Source of the DNA: Rhynchopus euleeides
Lineage: Eukaryota > Euglenozoa > Diplonemea > Diplonemida > Diplonemidae
NCBI GenBank assembly: GCA_963210315.1
Contig: OY723248.1
Location: 1,070,727-1,134,726, forward strand
DNA length: 64,000 nucleotides
Reading direction: 5' to 3'
Below are positions 48,674 to 58,785 of the stretch, piece after piece (positions within the stretch are counted from its first letter, which is position 1; the number at the start of each line of letters is the position of its first letter). The notes beneath the pieces were generated by a model. That model did not search any database. It worked only from the letters and a program-made list of their open reading frames with translations, and was not told where the DNA came from. The translations under genes were made by a program, and so were the position numbers.

Positions 48674-50357
48674 ATTGGCGGTTGTCGCGGGATCTCTTAA
48701 CCCCTTCGCGTTGCAAGTGAGGAAAAGCTGAACCGGAAGTCCCCCTTCCCCCTTCCCATCAACACCCCCACTACCCATTGCCTTTGCCTTTCTTGTCGTT
48801 GCGCACACACACCACCAGGAGAACTATAGCCGAGTCGACGTGTGTGTGCCCCCTGTCTGCGATAGCCCGGCCAAGGTATGATTCTCACAGTTTACTGAGG
48901 GAATATGACCCAAGGCCATTGGCAGCAGACACCCCCATCCCCCTCATCACCCCTGACACCCCTCAACCCCAATCCTGTTGCCTTTCCCCTCTCTCTCTCC
49001 CCCCATGTTGTGCCCATGCACCTTCCCGGGACACTTTGTATATAACTTTAACACCACACCACACAACACCCCCTTCATCAGGGTAATCTCCCCGCGGCCA
49101 ACACTCTTCGTCTTGTCCGCTTTCTTTTATTGTCCCACCCTCCATCCCCCGGACCTCGCCTCAACAGCCTGAATTGGCGGTTGTCGCGGGATCTCTTAAC
49201 CCCTTCGCGTTGCAAGTGAGGAATCATACCTTGGCCGGGCTATCGCAGACAGGGGGCACACACACGTCGACTCGGCTATAGTTCTCCTGGTGGTGTGTGT
49301 GCGCAACGACAAGAAAGGCAAAGGCAATGGGTAGTGGGGGTGTTGATGGGAAGGGGGAAGGGGGAATTCCGGTTCAGCTTTTCCTCACTTGCAACGCGAA
49401 GGGGTTAAGAGATCCCGCGACAACCGCCAATTCAGGCTGTTGAGGCGAGGTCCGGGGGATGGAGGGTGGGACAATAAAAGAAAGCGGACAAGACGAAGAG
49501 TGTTGGCCGCGGGGAGATTACCCTGATGAAGGGGGTGTTGTGTGGTGTGGTGTTAAAGTTATATACAAGGTGTCCCGGGAAGGTGCATGGGCACAACATG
49601 GGGGGAGAGAGAGAGGGGAAAGGCAACAGGATTGGGGTTGAGGGGTGTCAGGGGTGATGAGGGGGATGGGGGTGTCTGCTGCCAGTGGCCTTGGGTCATA
49701 TTCCCTCAGTAAACTGTGAGAAAAGCTGAACCGGAAGTCCCCCTTCCCCCTTCCCATCAACACCCCCACTACCCATTGCCTTTGCCTTTCTTGTCGTTGC
49801 GCACACACACCACCAGGAGAACTATAGCCGAGTCGACGTGTGTGTGCCCCCTGTCTGCGATAGCCCGGCCAAGGTATGATTCCCCAAGGCCATTGGCAGC
49901 AGACACCCCCATCCCCCTCATCACCCCTGACACCCCTCAACCCCAATCCTGTTGCCTTTCCCCTCTCTCTCTCCCCCCATGTTGTGCCCATGCACCTTCC
50001 CGGGACACTTTGTATATAACTTTAACACCACACCACACAACACCCCCTTCATCAGGGTAATCTCCCCGCGGCCAACACTCTTCGTCTTGTCCGCTTTCTT
50101 TTATTGTCCCACCCTCCATCCCCCGGACCTCGCCTCAACAGCCTGAATTGGCGGTTGTCGCGGGATCTCTTAACCCCTTCGCGTTGCAAGTGAGGAAAAG
50201 CTGAACCGGAAGTCCCCCTTCCCCCTTCCCATCAACACCCCCACTACCCATTGCCTTTGCCTTTCTTGTCGTTGCGCACACACACCACCAGGAGAACTAT
50301 AGCCGAGTCGACGTGTGTGTGCCCCCTGTCTGCGATAGCCCGGCCAAGGTATGATTC
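48653..50357. repeat. Array of ~0.5-kb terminal modules, unit 2 (one extra module)
   Basis: Same B-C-D-A-B / inverted C-B-A-D / C order as unit 1, then one more forward D-A-B-C block at about 49,882-50,356 (A 50,046-50,107, B 50,126-50,197). The extra D has lost the first ~23 bp of the module (the CAGTTTACTGAGGG part). The extra block is 475 bp, the whole length difference of the two units in this region. TATA boxes occur at 49,039 and 50,013. Confidence 0.75.
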
Positions 50358-50881
50358 CTTGGCGGATTTCCGCCAATTCCCCCCAGCACGGGGGAATCCG
50401 CTAAGTACGACTATGTACTGGGGGAAATCGGGGGGAATCGTCCAAGTACGACTATGTACTGGGGGGAATCGGGGGGAATCGTCCAAGTATGACTTCGTAC
50501 TGGGGGGAATCGGGGGGAATCGACCAAGTACGACAATGTACTGGGGGGAATCGGGGGGAATCGTCCAAGTACGACAATGTACTGGGGGGAATCGGGGGGA
50601 ATCGTCCAAGTATGACAATGTACTGGGGGAAATCGGGGGGAAGCGTCCAAGTACGACAATGTACTGGGGGGAATCGTCCAAGTATGACTGTGTACTGGGG
50701 GGAATCGGGGGAAATCCGCCAAGCCTGACTATTTTCTGGGGGGAGTCGCGGGGAATCCGCCAAGCATGACTATGTGCTGGGGGCAATCGGGGGAAATCCG
50801 CCAAGTATGACTATGTCCTGGGGGGAATCGGGGGGAATCCGCCAAGTACACGAATGTGCTGGGGGGAATCGGGAGATTTAG
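50357..50881. repeat. 41-bp minisatellite, unit 2
   Basis: Same as 27,067-27,591. Confidence 0.85.
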
Positions 50882-52483
50882 TGAATAGTGTGGAGCAAGT
50901 ATCTTCGCGCGACGCGAGAAGCACAACTCAGCAATAGTTTGCCCAGAGGGCCGGAGAGGGGAGGGGGGCCAGCCTGACTAGTCAAGATCTGCGAGAGGGG
51001 CCGATCAGCAACGCACACACAACCCGATTTCCTGATGAAGGGTGGTGGTGGTCGCGCCCCCGTCCAACCGTGCAACGCACGTGGCGGAAACTGCACTATG
51101 CAGCAACAGTGATGAGAAACAACACAGCAAACAACAGCAACCAAGCAGCAACAAAAACCTCGCGCGCGCTCCTCCCTATTCTAAGTCTCCCTGACCGTGG
51201 CGAAGCCACTCGACTAAAGTCGTTCGTAGGGGGAATCCACCAAGTACACCAATGTCCCGGGGGGGATTGACAGGACATCCCCTGCCGGTCGGTTGTCCTG
51301 GTAAGCGTGGGCCATAGCAACCCGGAACCACAGTGCGTCGTGGGACGTTGGGGGTCCTCGCGCCGAGTCACTGTGAGTCACGAGTCGTCAGTTTTCAGCC
51401 AAACATGGCTGACTTCTCACTTTTTCTCACTCGGCGAGGGCCCCCGTTGTGGGCCTCCCTGTTGAGGCGGCGCAGCTTCTCCCGTAGACGACGGATACCA
51501 TCCTGCTTCGCGGCCTGCTGTACTCGCGTCGTAGCCGTCCCCCGTGCCTCCTTCCTGCCTCCGTGAGCGCGGGGTGGGCCTACCACGCCGCTCAGCTCGC
51601 TTCTGACCAGGCGCACCATCGCCTCGGGGATCAGCCCCTCCGACGTCGTCCCTTAATACACTTCGCCTCCCCGTGCAGCGGGAACCGTCTCCTGCACCGA
51701 TGTCCCACATTGGCCTTGGTGTCCGCACCCCCGCCATCGCCTTCACCAGCTTCTCCATGAAGCCGACCGCGAGGGGGGTGAAGGTAGCGCGTCGATGACC
51801 TCCGGGCCGTCCTCCAGCGCCCCTCTACGGGCGGATTTGGAGGGTGGCCCGGAGTCGGCGGTGTTGGACATCGGTGCGGGTGGATCGGCTCTGTACTCCG
51901 AGTCGCGGACCCACTCTAGACGAAGAGGGTGTCGCGGCCGTGTGGGGAACCAAAAACCTGGTGAAGGTTAGTGCCGAACGCCATGACAGCCTCGCCCGCC
52001 TGGAACACGTTGCGCCGTGACTGATTGCCTTGACCCACCCACCAAGGGGCCCCTGCACGTGCCTCCGGTACTGCGCCCCTGCTGGCCTCCTGTGTCCGAC
52101 CGCCACGAGCTGCACTTGTGGTGTCGGCCAGCCGTACCACTGGCTCTTCGGACCACACACCTGCATGCGTGGGACCAGGGGGTTCCCTCCCCAGCCCCAC
52201 TACGGGACGTCCGAGTCTCGTCGTTCGCAGTAGCACGTGGGATTTTCTCTGAAATTTGCACCAAATCGCCATGTTGTGAGTCAACCCTTCGATCTGAGCC
52301 ACACCGAGATCGTCTTTTTCGAGAATCGGGGTCCAAATACGCTCCCCAGGCTAGGGACCCCCCAACTCCCCCACTCTTTTTTTGGGCGTTTTTCCGCTCA
52401 TTTTTTCTCACTTTTTCTCACTCGGTAGCGAGGGCCCCCATGAGGCTGTTTTGCATTTCCCCCCCGGTGCTGAGAAGAATACA
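50882..52483. other. Gene-poor stretch with MITE pieces, unit 2
   Basis: Same as 27,592-29,193; inverted MITE copy at 51,350-51,445 and MITE end at 52,402-52,440. Confidence 0.35.
51350..51445 (-). mobile_element. MITE copy, inverted and shortened, unit 2
   Basis: Same as 28,060-28,155. Confidence 0.7.
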
Positions 52484-52784
52484 ATGAAACAATCACCAAA
52501 AGGGATGTGTAAGCCGGGTCAGCACGGGCGGTTCACCTTCGATGGGATGACGAGTCTCAGGTACCCCGAAGTGCCGGAGTTCTTTGCGTTCAACCGCCAG
52601 ACAAACACGTGGGCTCTGAGACAGGGTGTCGTCTGGGAAATGATGATGGTCACTCTCTGGAAATTGACTGTGCAGCAGGGAGGCAGATTGCCACTGGGAA
52701 GCTGCTAGAGCCGATCCGGGTCTTTCACCTGTTTTTGGAGTTTTATGCTTGTGACCTGGCCCTGCAGTTCCCCGAGTTCCCTGC
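52484..52784 (+). pseudogene. Gene fragment cut by YR retrotransposon family 2, unit 2
   Basis: Same as 29,194-29,494; ends at the B2 repeat of the element. Confidence 0.3.
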
Positions 52785-52988
52785 AAAAAGACTTGGAGTT
52801 GCGTTCTTTGTTTGTACGAACGGTGCCTGCTAGTGCATGTGTGCAGATACCGAACGCTGCCACGAGTCTTTTTAGTGCGAAAAGCTAGCTGTTCTTCCAA
52901 AAAAGACTTGGAGTTGCGTTCTTTGTTTGTACGAACGGTCTTTATTTCACAACTTCCGCGCCCCCCCCCCCCTTTTTCATTCACGCCC

Positions 52989-54623
52989 TTAGAGCCTTGT
53001 GTACTGGTCAGCGATGTTCTCGCACGTTCTTACGTACTCCGGCTCGAGGCTGCAGTCATGGCGCTCTAGGCAGTACTGAATGTCGTTCAGCCAGCGTTGC
53101 GCACCCTCAACATGGGACACACCCTTGCGAATAGCCCCAATCACCGCTTGGTTGTCGCTGAAGAGTATGATGTGATAACCCCTCCAGCGGGGCCTGCTAC
53201 ACATCGTAGAGACAGCCTTGTAGGCCGCAAACAACTCCTTCAGGAATATTGTCGCAGCTGCAAGCTCGCCCCAGAAGGCGCCATAGAGAGGGCGGAGGTC
53301 CTCCTGGACCACGGCCCAGCCTGATAGGCTCGCATCACAGACCACCTGGACCACCAGACGCTCCCGCACCACCCACGACTGCCAGTCGTTTCGCGCCAGT
53401 GCGTCAGCCTGTAACTGAAGAGCCCGACAGACTCTGTCCCCCATCACGTAAGGAGCATCCCATGGCAGATGAAGCCGAGAGGTCTGAGACATCCAGGTGA
53501 GTATCGTCAAGGCGCCATGCAGCGGGAGACGGAGCGCGTGGTATCTCCACAAGAATGCCCCGCAGATACGCCACCAGGTGCGCAGGGTACCCTGACCGCT
53601 GGACAGCAGGCTCTGAGCAGCGGGAAGGGTCTTCATCACCCACGTAGGGTCCATGCGCCACCGCCGTTGACGCAAGTCAACCTCAATCCCGAGGAGAGTG
53701 GTGTAAGCAGCAGGGGCCTCGTAGTCGCCGATCACCACGTTGTACTTCTCGCACAGCTGCTTGAACGCTTGATGCACCCTCGCCAGGCTCACACTGTCGC
53801 CGCAAAAAATGACGTTGTCTATCCACGCCAGGCCCTGCGCATTCGTCCCTGTGCAGCTCTTCTGTATCAGTGCACTTGTCAGCGCTTGTGCGGCCTGGGG
53901 AGCTGGTGCGTAGCCCATAGGGAGTCGAGTCATGCGTCGGTGAAGGCGGCATGCCCTGAAGGCAAAGTATGGGCGCACATCCATCGGCAAGCCGAACTGA
54001 AAGAAGAAACTCTTAAAGTCAAACTGCATCACCAGGGAAGCCCCGAAGACGGTGGCGAGGATCTCGCCGTACGACGGCAGATGGCAGCGTGGAAGGGAAG
54101 TCATGTCAAGAGCACTGTTGATGGCTCGGCAGGACATGATGAACCTGAGGGAACCCGCCGCCTTCTTCGGCACGCAGAAGACGCCCTGGTACCAGGTCAC
54201 ACTGGAAGCCGCCTTGGGGGAGGACTCTGTGATCCCGAGGCTGTCGAGGCGCCCCACATGTGGTAAGATCTTCGTGTTCAGGGGGCCCGGCCGCGGCTTC
54301 AAACCCTGATCGATGAGCCTGTAGAGGAAGTCTGCATCAGTAAACCATCGAAAGTTCTCCCCCAGGGCTGGGAAGTCCCTCAGCAGCTGCACAATGTAGA
54401 TGGTGCCTGGGGTAGCCTCTGAGATAATTCCTTCGTAGGAAGCCCGGGGGGCAGCGGAGAAGCGCGAGTCCACCCAGGCAGAGGCGTAGTCGTAGTACTT
54501 CAGGTACATGCGAAAAGGAGAACTCCGATCCAGGCTGTGCACTGATGCCAGGGAATCACCAGAATCACTTACTGACTCTGCAAGATCCGCGTCGCTTCCT
54601 TCGTCTCCAGAGTCGCTTGCCAT
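52989..54623 (-). CDS. Reverse transcriptase-RNase H, family 2, copy 2
   Basis: 544 aa, same as 29,699-31,333; motif A QFDFKSFF, motif C WIDN, complete RNase H. Confidence 0.85.
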   Translation of the reverse strand: MASDSGDEGSDADLAESVSDSGDSLASVHSLDRSSPFRMYLKYYDYASAWVDSRFSAAPRASYEGIISEATPGTIYIVQLLRDFPALGENFRWFTDADFLYRLIDQGLKPRPGPLNTKILPHVGRLDSLGITESSPKAASSVTWYQGVFCVPKKAAGSLRFIMSCRAINSALDMTSLPRCHLPSYGEILATVFGASLVMQFDFKSFFFQFGLPMDVRPYFAFRACRLHRRMTRLPMGYAPAPQAAQALTSALIQKSCTGTNAQGLAWIDNVIFCGDSVSLARVHQAFKQLCEKYNVVIGDYEAPAAYTTLLGIEVDLRQRRWRMDPTWVMKTLPAAQSLLSSGQGTLRTWWRICGAFLWRYHALRLPLHGALTILTWMSQTSRLHLPWDAPYVMGDRVCRALQLQADALARNDWQSWVVRERLVVQVVCDASLSGWAVVQEDLRPLYGAFWGELAAATIFLKELFAAYKAVSTMCSRPRWRGYHIILFSDNQAVIGAIRKGVSHVEGAQRWLNDIQYCLERHDCSLEPEYVRTCENIADQYTRL

Positions 54624-55444
54624 AGTTGAGGCGGGAGATACTGTTCCGTTGAAGCTGCGTTCCGATGCCGAGCTAGGTGTTGGGCGGCACGCTGTCCCGC
54701 CGCCTCCGCGGTAACCTGCAGGGCACTCCGCCGGATACCGTGGGACAGGATGCATAGAGAGTCCCGCAGGTAGGTGTTGTAGTGGGCATATTGCAGGCCC
54801 TGGAACAAGGTCCCTTGAGGGGACACTTGCTGCCGATGAGTGATCCAGTGGCGCAGGAGGCCGATGTATCGGCCTGTAGGGGGTAGCAGGAGGGCCTGTC
54901 CTTTCTGGGAGAGATCTGTCTTTCCTCCCACAAACACCACCATGATGTAGCCCGAGTCCAGGAAGCTGACATCCCGGCACCGCAGCCTCTCCATGTCGCT
55001 CCACCGGCACCCCGTGCTCCACTGCAGAGCGAGGGCCACAGCCGGGAGGCTTACCGGCTTGCGAAAAACAACGTTGAACACCCTGTTCGGGTTCACTATC
55101 TCCGGCTGCCGTCTTTCCTCCCTGGGTATTTGGAGGGTTGCCCTCCGGAACGCCTCGCCGGAGGAGATCTTCGCCATGGCGTGGTACGTCAGGTACTGCC
55201 TGGCACTCGCGGGGGAGATCCTCGACTGCTGCATGAGCGACCTGAGCCACATCAAGAAGGCCATCTCGGGATCTAAGTTGGGGTCGTGGGGAGAAAGATT
55301 TGCGTAAAACTGCGCGGCACGAGCTTCCACGGAGATCATCGCCCGGAGAGAACTCTCCCGGTAGCACCCCGTCAGGAAGGACGACGTCTCGTGCCGCAAG
55401 TCGTTGTAGCCCTCCTCTGAGACGGGCGGTGCAGGTCTGCGCAC
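54569..55444 (-). CDS. Tyrosine recombinase, family 2, copy 2
   Basis: Same as 31,279-32,154; GTG-initial frame continuous with Gag except for the TGA at 55,483-55,481; intact R-K-HxxR-H-Y set. Confidence 0.8.
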   Translation of the reverse strand: MRRPAPPVSEEGYNDLRHETSSFLTGCYRESSLRAMISVEARAAQFYANLSPHDPNLDPEMAFLMWLRSLMQQSRISPASARQYLTYHAMAKISSGEAFRRATLQIPREERRQPEIVNPNRVFNVVFRKPVSLPAVALALQWSTGCRWSDMERLRCRDVSFLDSGYIMVVFVGGKTDLSQKGQALLLPPTGRYIGLLRHWITHRQQVSPQGTLFQGLQYAHYNTYLRDSLCILSHGIRRSALQVTAEAAGQRAAQHLARHRNAASTEQYLPPQLWQATLETKEATRILQSQ

Positions 55445-55480
55445 CTGGTGCCGCTCGAGGAGGGGAGCCCAGGGGCCCAG

Positions 55481-56722
55481 TCATTGGCGAGGGTGCTTCC
55501 CTTTTCCGCCCTGCTGAAAACCCCCCTTGTGCTTGTATCCGGTAACCCGGTCTCCCCCCTTCGGCCTCTGCGGGTTGCGAGGGCTCGGCTCCGCACTGGG
55601 CTTGTGGCGTTGGGCCGCCAGGCGGGCCTCAGACTGCAGGGTTGTCATCTTCTCGCGCGTCACCGACATGAAGGGGAGGGCCGCCAGTCGCTCCTCGAAC
55701 TCCCCTGCGCCCACAGCCGCCTGCTCGCGGCGCAGGCCAGCCTCGATCAGCACCTCCTTGACTAGGATGGCCTCGAGGCGAACCACCATGTCGTTCATCA
55801 GGACCCCCATAGATGCCGCCCCCTGCATGTACATCATCCTCCGCAGGCTCTTCAGGAGGACACGACGCTCGTGAAACTGGGAGCTCTGGGTGGCGGCAGC
55901 CGGAGCGTCATGGCGCATGATCAGGTGCGTCCACAAGCTTTCCAGCTTGTTCGGGTCGTTCAGGAAGGGGAGCCATGTGACAACCCGCGCCAAATCGGGA
56001 AGCTCTTCCGCTGGCCACTGCCCTCCATAACTCGGCATGGCTGCGTAGGGGTTCTGAGCGGCGTACGCCGTGCCGTACCCTTGAGGGGCGTACACGAATG
56101 GCCCCTGTCCTTGAGGGACAGCAGGCATGGCGGGACCCACTCCCTGAGGAGCATGCGGGTACGGGAGTGTTGCGGAGCCCTGCCCCTGAGGGGGGTACAG
56201 GGAGTGTCCTGTCTGTGACACCGAACCCAACCCTTGAGGGGCATACGTGGGCTGGACGATCCCCTGGGGGGCCGCATGAGGGACAGCACCCAGCCCTTGA
56301 GGGGCTTGCATTGGGTGCCCCTGAGCGGACAGAGTGGCAGAGCCCGACCCTTGAGGGGCGTACATGGGGTGCACTTGGCCTGTCGGTAACACCGAGCCCG
56401 GCCCTTGAGGGGCATAGGTAGGCTGGACGAAACCCAGAGGGGCGGCTTGCGCGACAGCACCTGGCCCTTGAGGGGCCTGCAGTGGGTGCACTTGGTTCGC
56501 TGGCCTTGCAGAGCCCGGCCCTTGAGGGGCGTTAACGGGATGCACATGTCCTTGAGGGACAGGGGAGGGGAGGGAGGGCACGACAGAGGGAGGGAAGACA
56601 GGTTCTGCAGGGGCCTGGGGGGAGTGCTGTGTGTTAGGGAAGGGCACGGAGAAGGCCTCAGCCACTTCAGTCCTTTTCCTCTGCGCTCGCTTTCGTGGTC
56701 CGGTCCCCTTCCGGGTCCTCAC
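55481..56722 (-). CDS. Gag-like protein with APQGxG repeats, family 2, copy 2
   Basis: Same as 32,191-33,432; no ATG near its N-terminus, ends in TGA-CTG. Confidence 0.6.
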   Translation of the reverse strand: MRTRKGTGPRKRAQRKRTEVAEAFSVPFPNTQHSPQAPAEPVFPPSVVPSLPSPVPQGHVHPVNAPQGPGSARPANQVHPLQAPQGPGAVAQAAPLGFVQPTYAPQGPGSVLPTGQVHPMYAPQGSGSATLSAQGHPMQAPQGLGAVPHAAPQGIVQPTYAPQGLGSVSQTGHSLYPPQGQGSATLPYPHAPQGVGPAMPAVPQGQGPFVYAPQGYGTAYAAQNPYAAMPSYGGQWPAEELPDLARVVTWLPFLNDPNKLESLWTHLIMRHDAPAAATQSSQFHERRVLLKSLRRMMYMQGAASMGVLMNDMVVRLEAILVKEVLIEAGLRREQAAVGAGEFEERLAALPFMSVTREKMTTLQSEARLAAQRHKPSAEPSPRNPQRPKGGDRVTGYKHKGGFQQGGKGKHPRQ

Positions 56723-57005
56723 CGCTTCCCACAGCGAACGCGCACAGCGGGCAACACCACTCGCTCGCCCCTTCGCCCTTCACAAACGGGTTGAGGGCCC
56801 CTGTTTCGCCTGACACTGCCTTCCACTCAGGGCAGATCACCCGGCCCCGGCACCCACACCTCCAGCACTGCTCCGACTCCGCGCTCTTGTGCTCGATGGC
56901 ACAGCGCGGAAAGATGCAGCGCGCACGCGGCTCGGCGGGCTTAACGCCCTCAGGAAGGACAGGTACTGTGACCTTGCTCCAATCGACCGAGCTCAGCTGC
57001 GACAT
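56667..57005 (-). CDS. Zinc-ribbon-like protein upstream of Gag, family 2, copy 2
   Basis: 112 aa, same as 33,377-33,715, with CIFPRC, CWRCGC and WCCPLC cysteine pairs; overlaps the Gag frame. Confidence 0.5.
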   Translation of the reverse strand: MSQLSSVDWSKVTVPVLPEGVKPAEPRARCIFPRCAIEHKSAESEQCWRCGCRGRVICPEWKAVSGETGALNPFVKGEGASEWCCPLCAFAVGSGEDPEGDRTTKASAEEKD

Positions 57006-57122
57006 ATTCTACTGAGTACGAACCCAGTTTTTGTTTGTACGAACGGTGCCTGCTAGTGCATGTGTGCAGATACCGAACGCTGCCACGAGTCTTTTTAGTG
57101 CGAAAAGCTAGCTGTTCTTCCA

Positions 57123-57507
57123 AGAAACAGGTGAAAAAGGCAAATTTTGCAGTTTTCTCGCCTTCCGTGACTACATTCTTGACCCCGAGTAGGAGAAATC
57201 GGTCCACAGGAGTCCTGTGGACCCACTGGAATCGGTTTCGGGCCCAGAAAATGAGCAGAAGATGGTCAAAACTGGTGAAAACCAGGAAAATGCACTGTGT
57301 GGCCCTACGGGCCACTTTTGGCCAAAATCTGTCGAAAAATGGTGAAAAACAGGTCCTACTGGGTGTGGAAGGTGTCCTGATGCCCAGGTCGTGCCCAGGA
57401 GGTGATTTTTTTGGGTTTTGGTACCGAAGGTCAGCTGGAACTCATGCCCAGCCCTGGAAAAAATCTCGTGAAAATTAGGGGGGGGGGGGCAAAAAAAATC
57501 CACCCAT
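57123..57507. other. Gene-free spacer, unit 2
   Basis: Same as 33,833-34,217. Confidence 0.4.
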
Positions 57508-57553
57508 GGGGGCCCTCGCTACCAAGTGTGACTGAGTGAGAAAAAGTGAGAAG
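57508..57553 (+). mobile_element. Half MITE at the unit 2/unit 3 junction
   Basis: Same as 34,218-34,263, again cut at the TIR. Confidence 0.7.
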
Positions 57554-57725
57554 TAGAGGAGGCATAGCAAACGGAAATCCCTAACAAAATTTTGTCTCCG
57601 AAATTATTTTGGCCAATTTTCTCCCGAAAAACCTAGAAACCAGACCCACCGCACATCGAGAATGTCATTTTTCGGTGATTTCTGGGGTCTGGGGGCCTTT
57701 TGCCACCCTCCCGTGCCTCATCATG

Positions 57726-58099
57726 TGTTGATCCCTCCTTTATTAATTGTCAGGTAGGTAACCCTGCACGGGTGTTGTCACCGTTGATCACTCTTTATTA
57801 ACTGTTAGGCGGGTAAACCCTGCACGGGTGTTGTCACTGTTGATCGCTCTTTACTAATTGTTAGGCGGGTTAACCCTGCACGGGTGTTGAGCCCTCTTTG
57901 TTAATTGTCAAGTGGGTAACCCTGCACGGGTGTTGTCACTGGTGATCACTCTTTACTAATTGTTAGGCGGGTTAACCCTGCACGGGTGTTGAGCCCTCTT
58001 TGTTAATTGTCAAGTGGGTAACCCTGCACGGGTGTTGTCACTGGTGATCACTCTTTACTAATTGTTAGGCGGGTTAACCCTGCACGGGTCCTGGCCCGT
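57726..58099. repeat. Subterminal ~55-bp repeats, 7 copies, copy 3
   Basis: Same as in unit 2. Confidence 0.8.
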
Positions 58100-58785
58100 G
58101 CCTGTGTGTGTTGGGGGGGGGGGGGTAGTGAAATAGAAGTAGAAGGGAGCGGAGCACAAGAATGGTGTGTTGGGGGGTGGGGGAGCTCTTTCCAACATGT
58201 CCGCATCTGCATTAAAACCTATTGTCTCTTTGTGCCCCTCACCACTCAACCATAAAGGTTGCCCTGCCTTGGGAACAGGGAATGGGGTTTAACACGTGTG
58301 GCGGTCCTGTTGGATGGAGTGCACATGGAACAGTATGGTGTGGGAATGTATCGTGACTTGTGAAAGGGAGAGTGGGTGGGGGTGGGGGCGGGGGGGGGGG
58401 GGGGCGGGGGGCTTCCTTCAGCGATTCCAGTGAGCTGCAATCCCAAGGCTGTCCTTTCAAACGCTTGCCAAGGCGTACGCCGTTTAGGTGTGGACTATTG
58501 AAATAAAAGGAAAACGAGGCTTTGGAAAAAGCCAAACTGATCGAATGGAAGATTGAAGGATGGGCAAAGTTTGTTGAAAGTAACATGGGGGGGGGGCAGT
58601 CAAGAAGTGGGGGCTTGATTGTCGAGAGTGAATGGAAAAGTGAAGTGGGGGGGGGGTTTGATCGTCGAGAGTGAATGGAAAAGCAAGCCTCCCAGCACCT
58701 TCTTGCAATGTTAGTCCTTTTTGTAGTCACTACCACTACACCAGGAGTGGGGGGGGGGGGGGGGCAACCCCTTGATTGGCCTGTG

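Larger units (their letters stand above)
44450..49223 (+). mobile_element. YR retrotransposon family 1, copy 2
   Basis: A1 44,450-44,511; B1 48,653-48,724; A2 49,072-49,133; B2 49,152-49,223. Same as copy 1. Confidence 0.8.
52785..57122 (-). mobile_element. YR retrotransposon family 2, copy 2
   Basis: B2 52,785-52,824; A2 52,807-52,900; B1 52,900-52,939; A1 57,029-57,122. Same as copy 1. Confidence 0.8.
34264..57553. repeat. Tandem compound unit 2 (23.3 kb)
   Basis: Second copy. Compared with unit 1 it has two more subterminal repeats (7 rather than 5), shorter poly-G runs near 35,300 and 35,360, and one extra 475-bp module at about 49,882-50,356. The rest appears identical at the protein level. 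Confidence 0.9.
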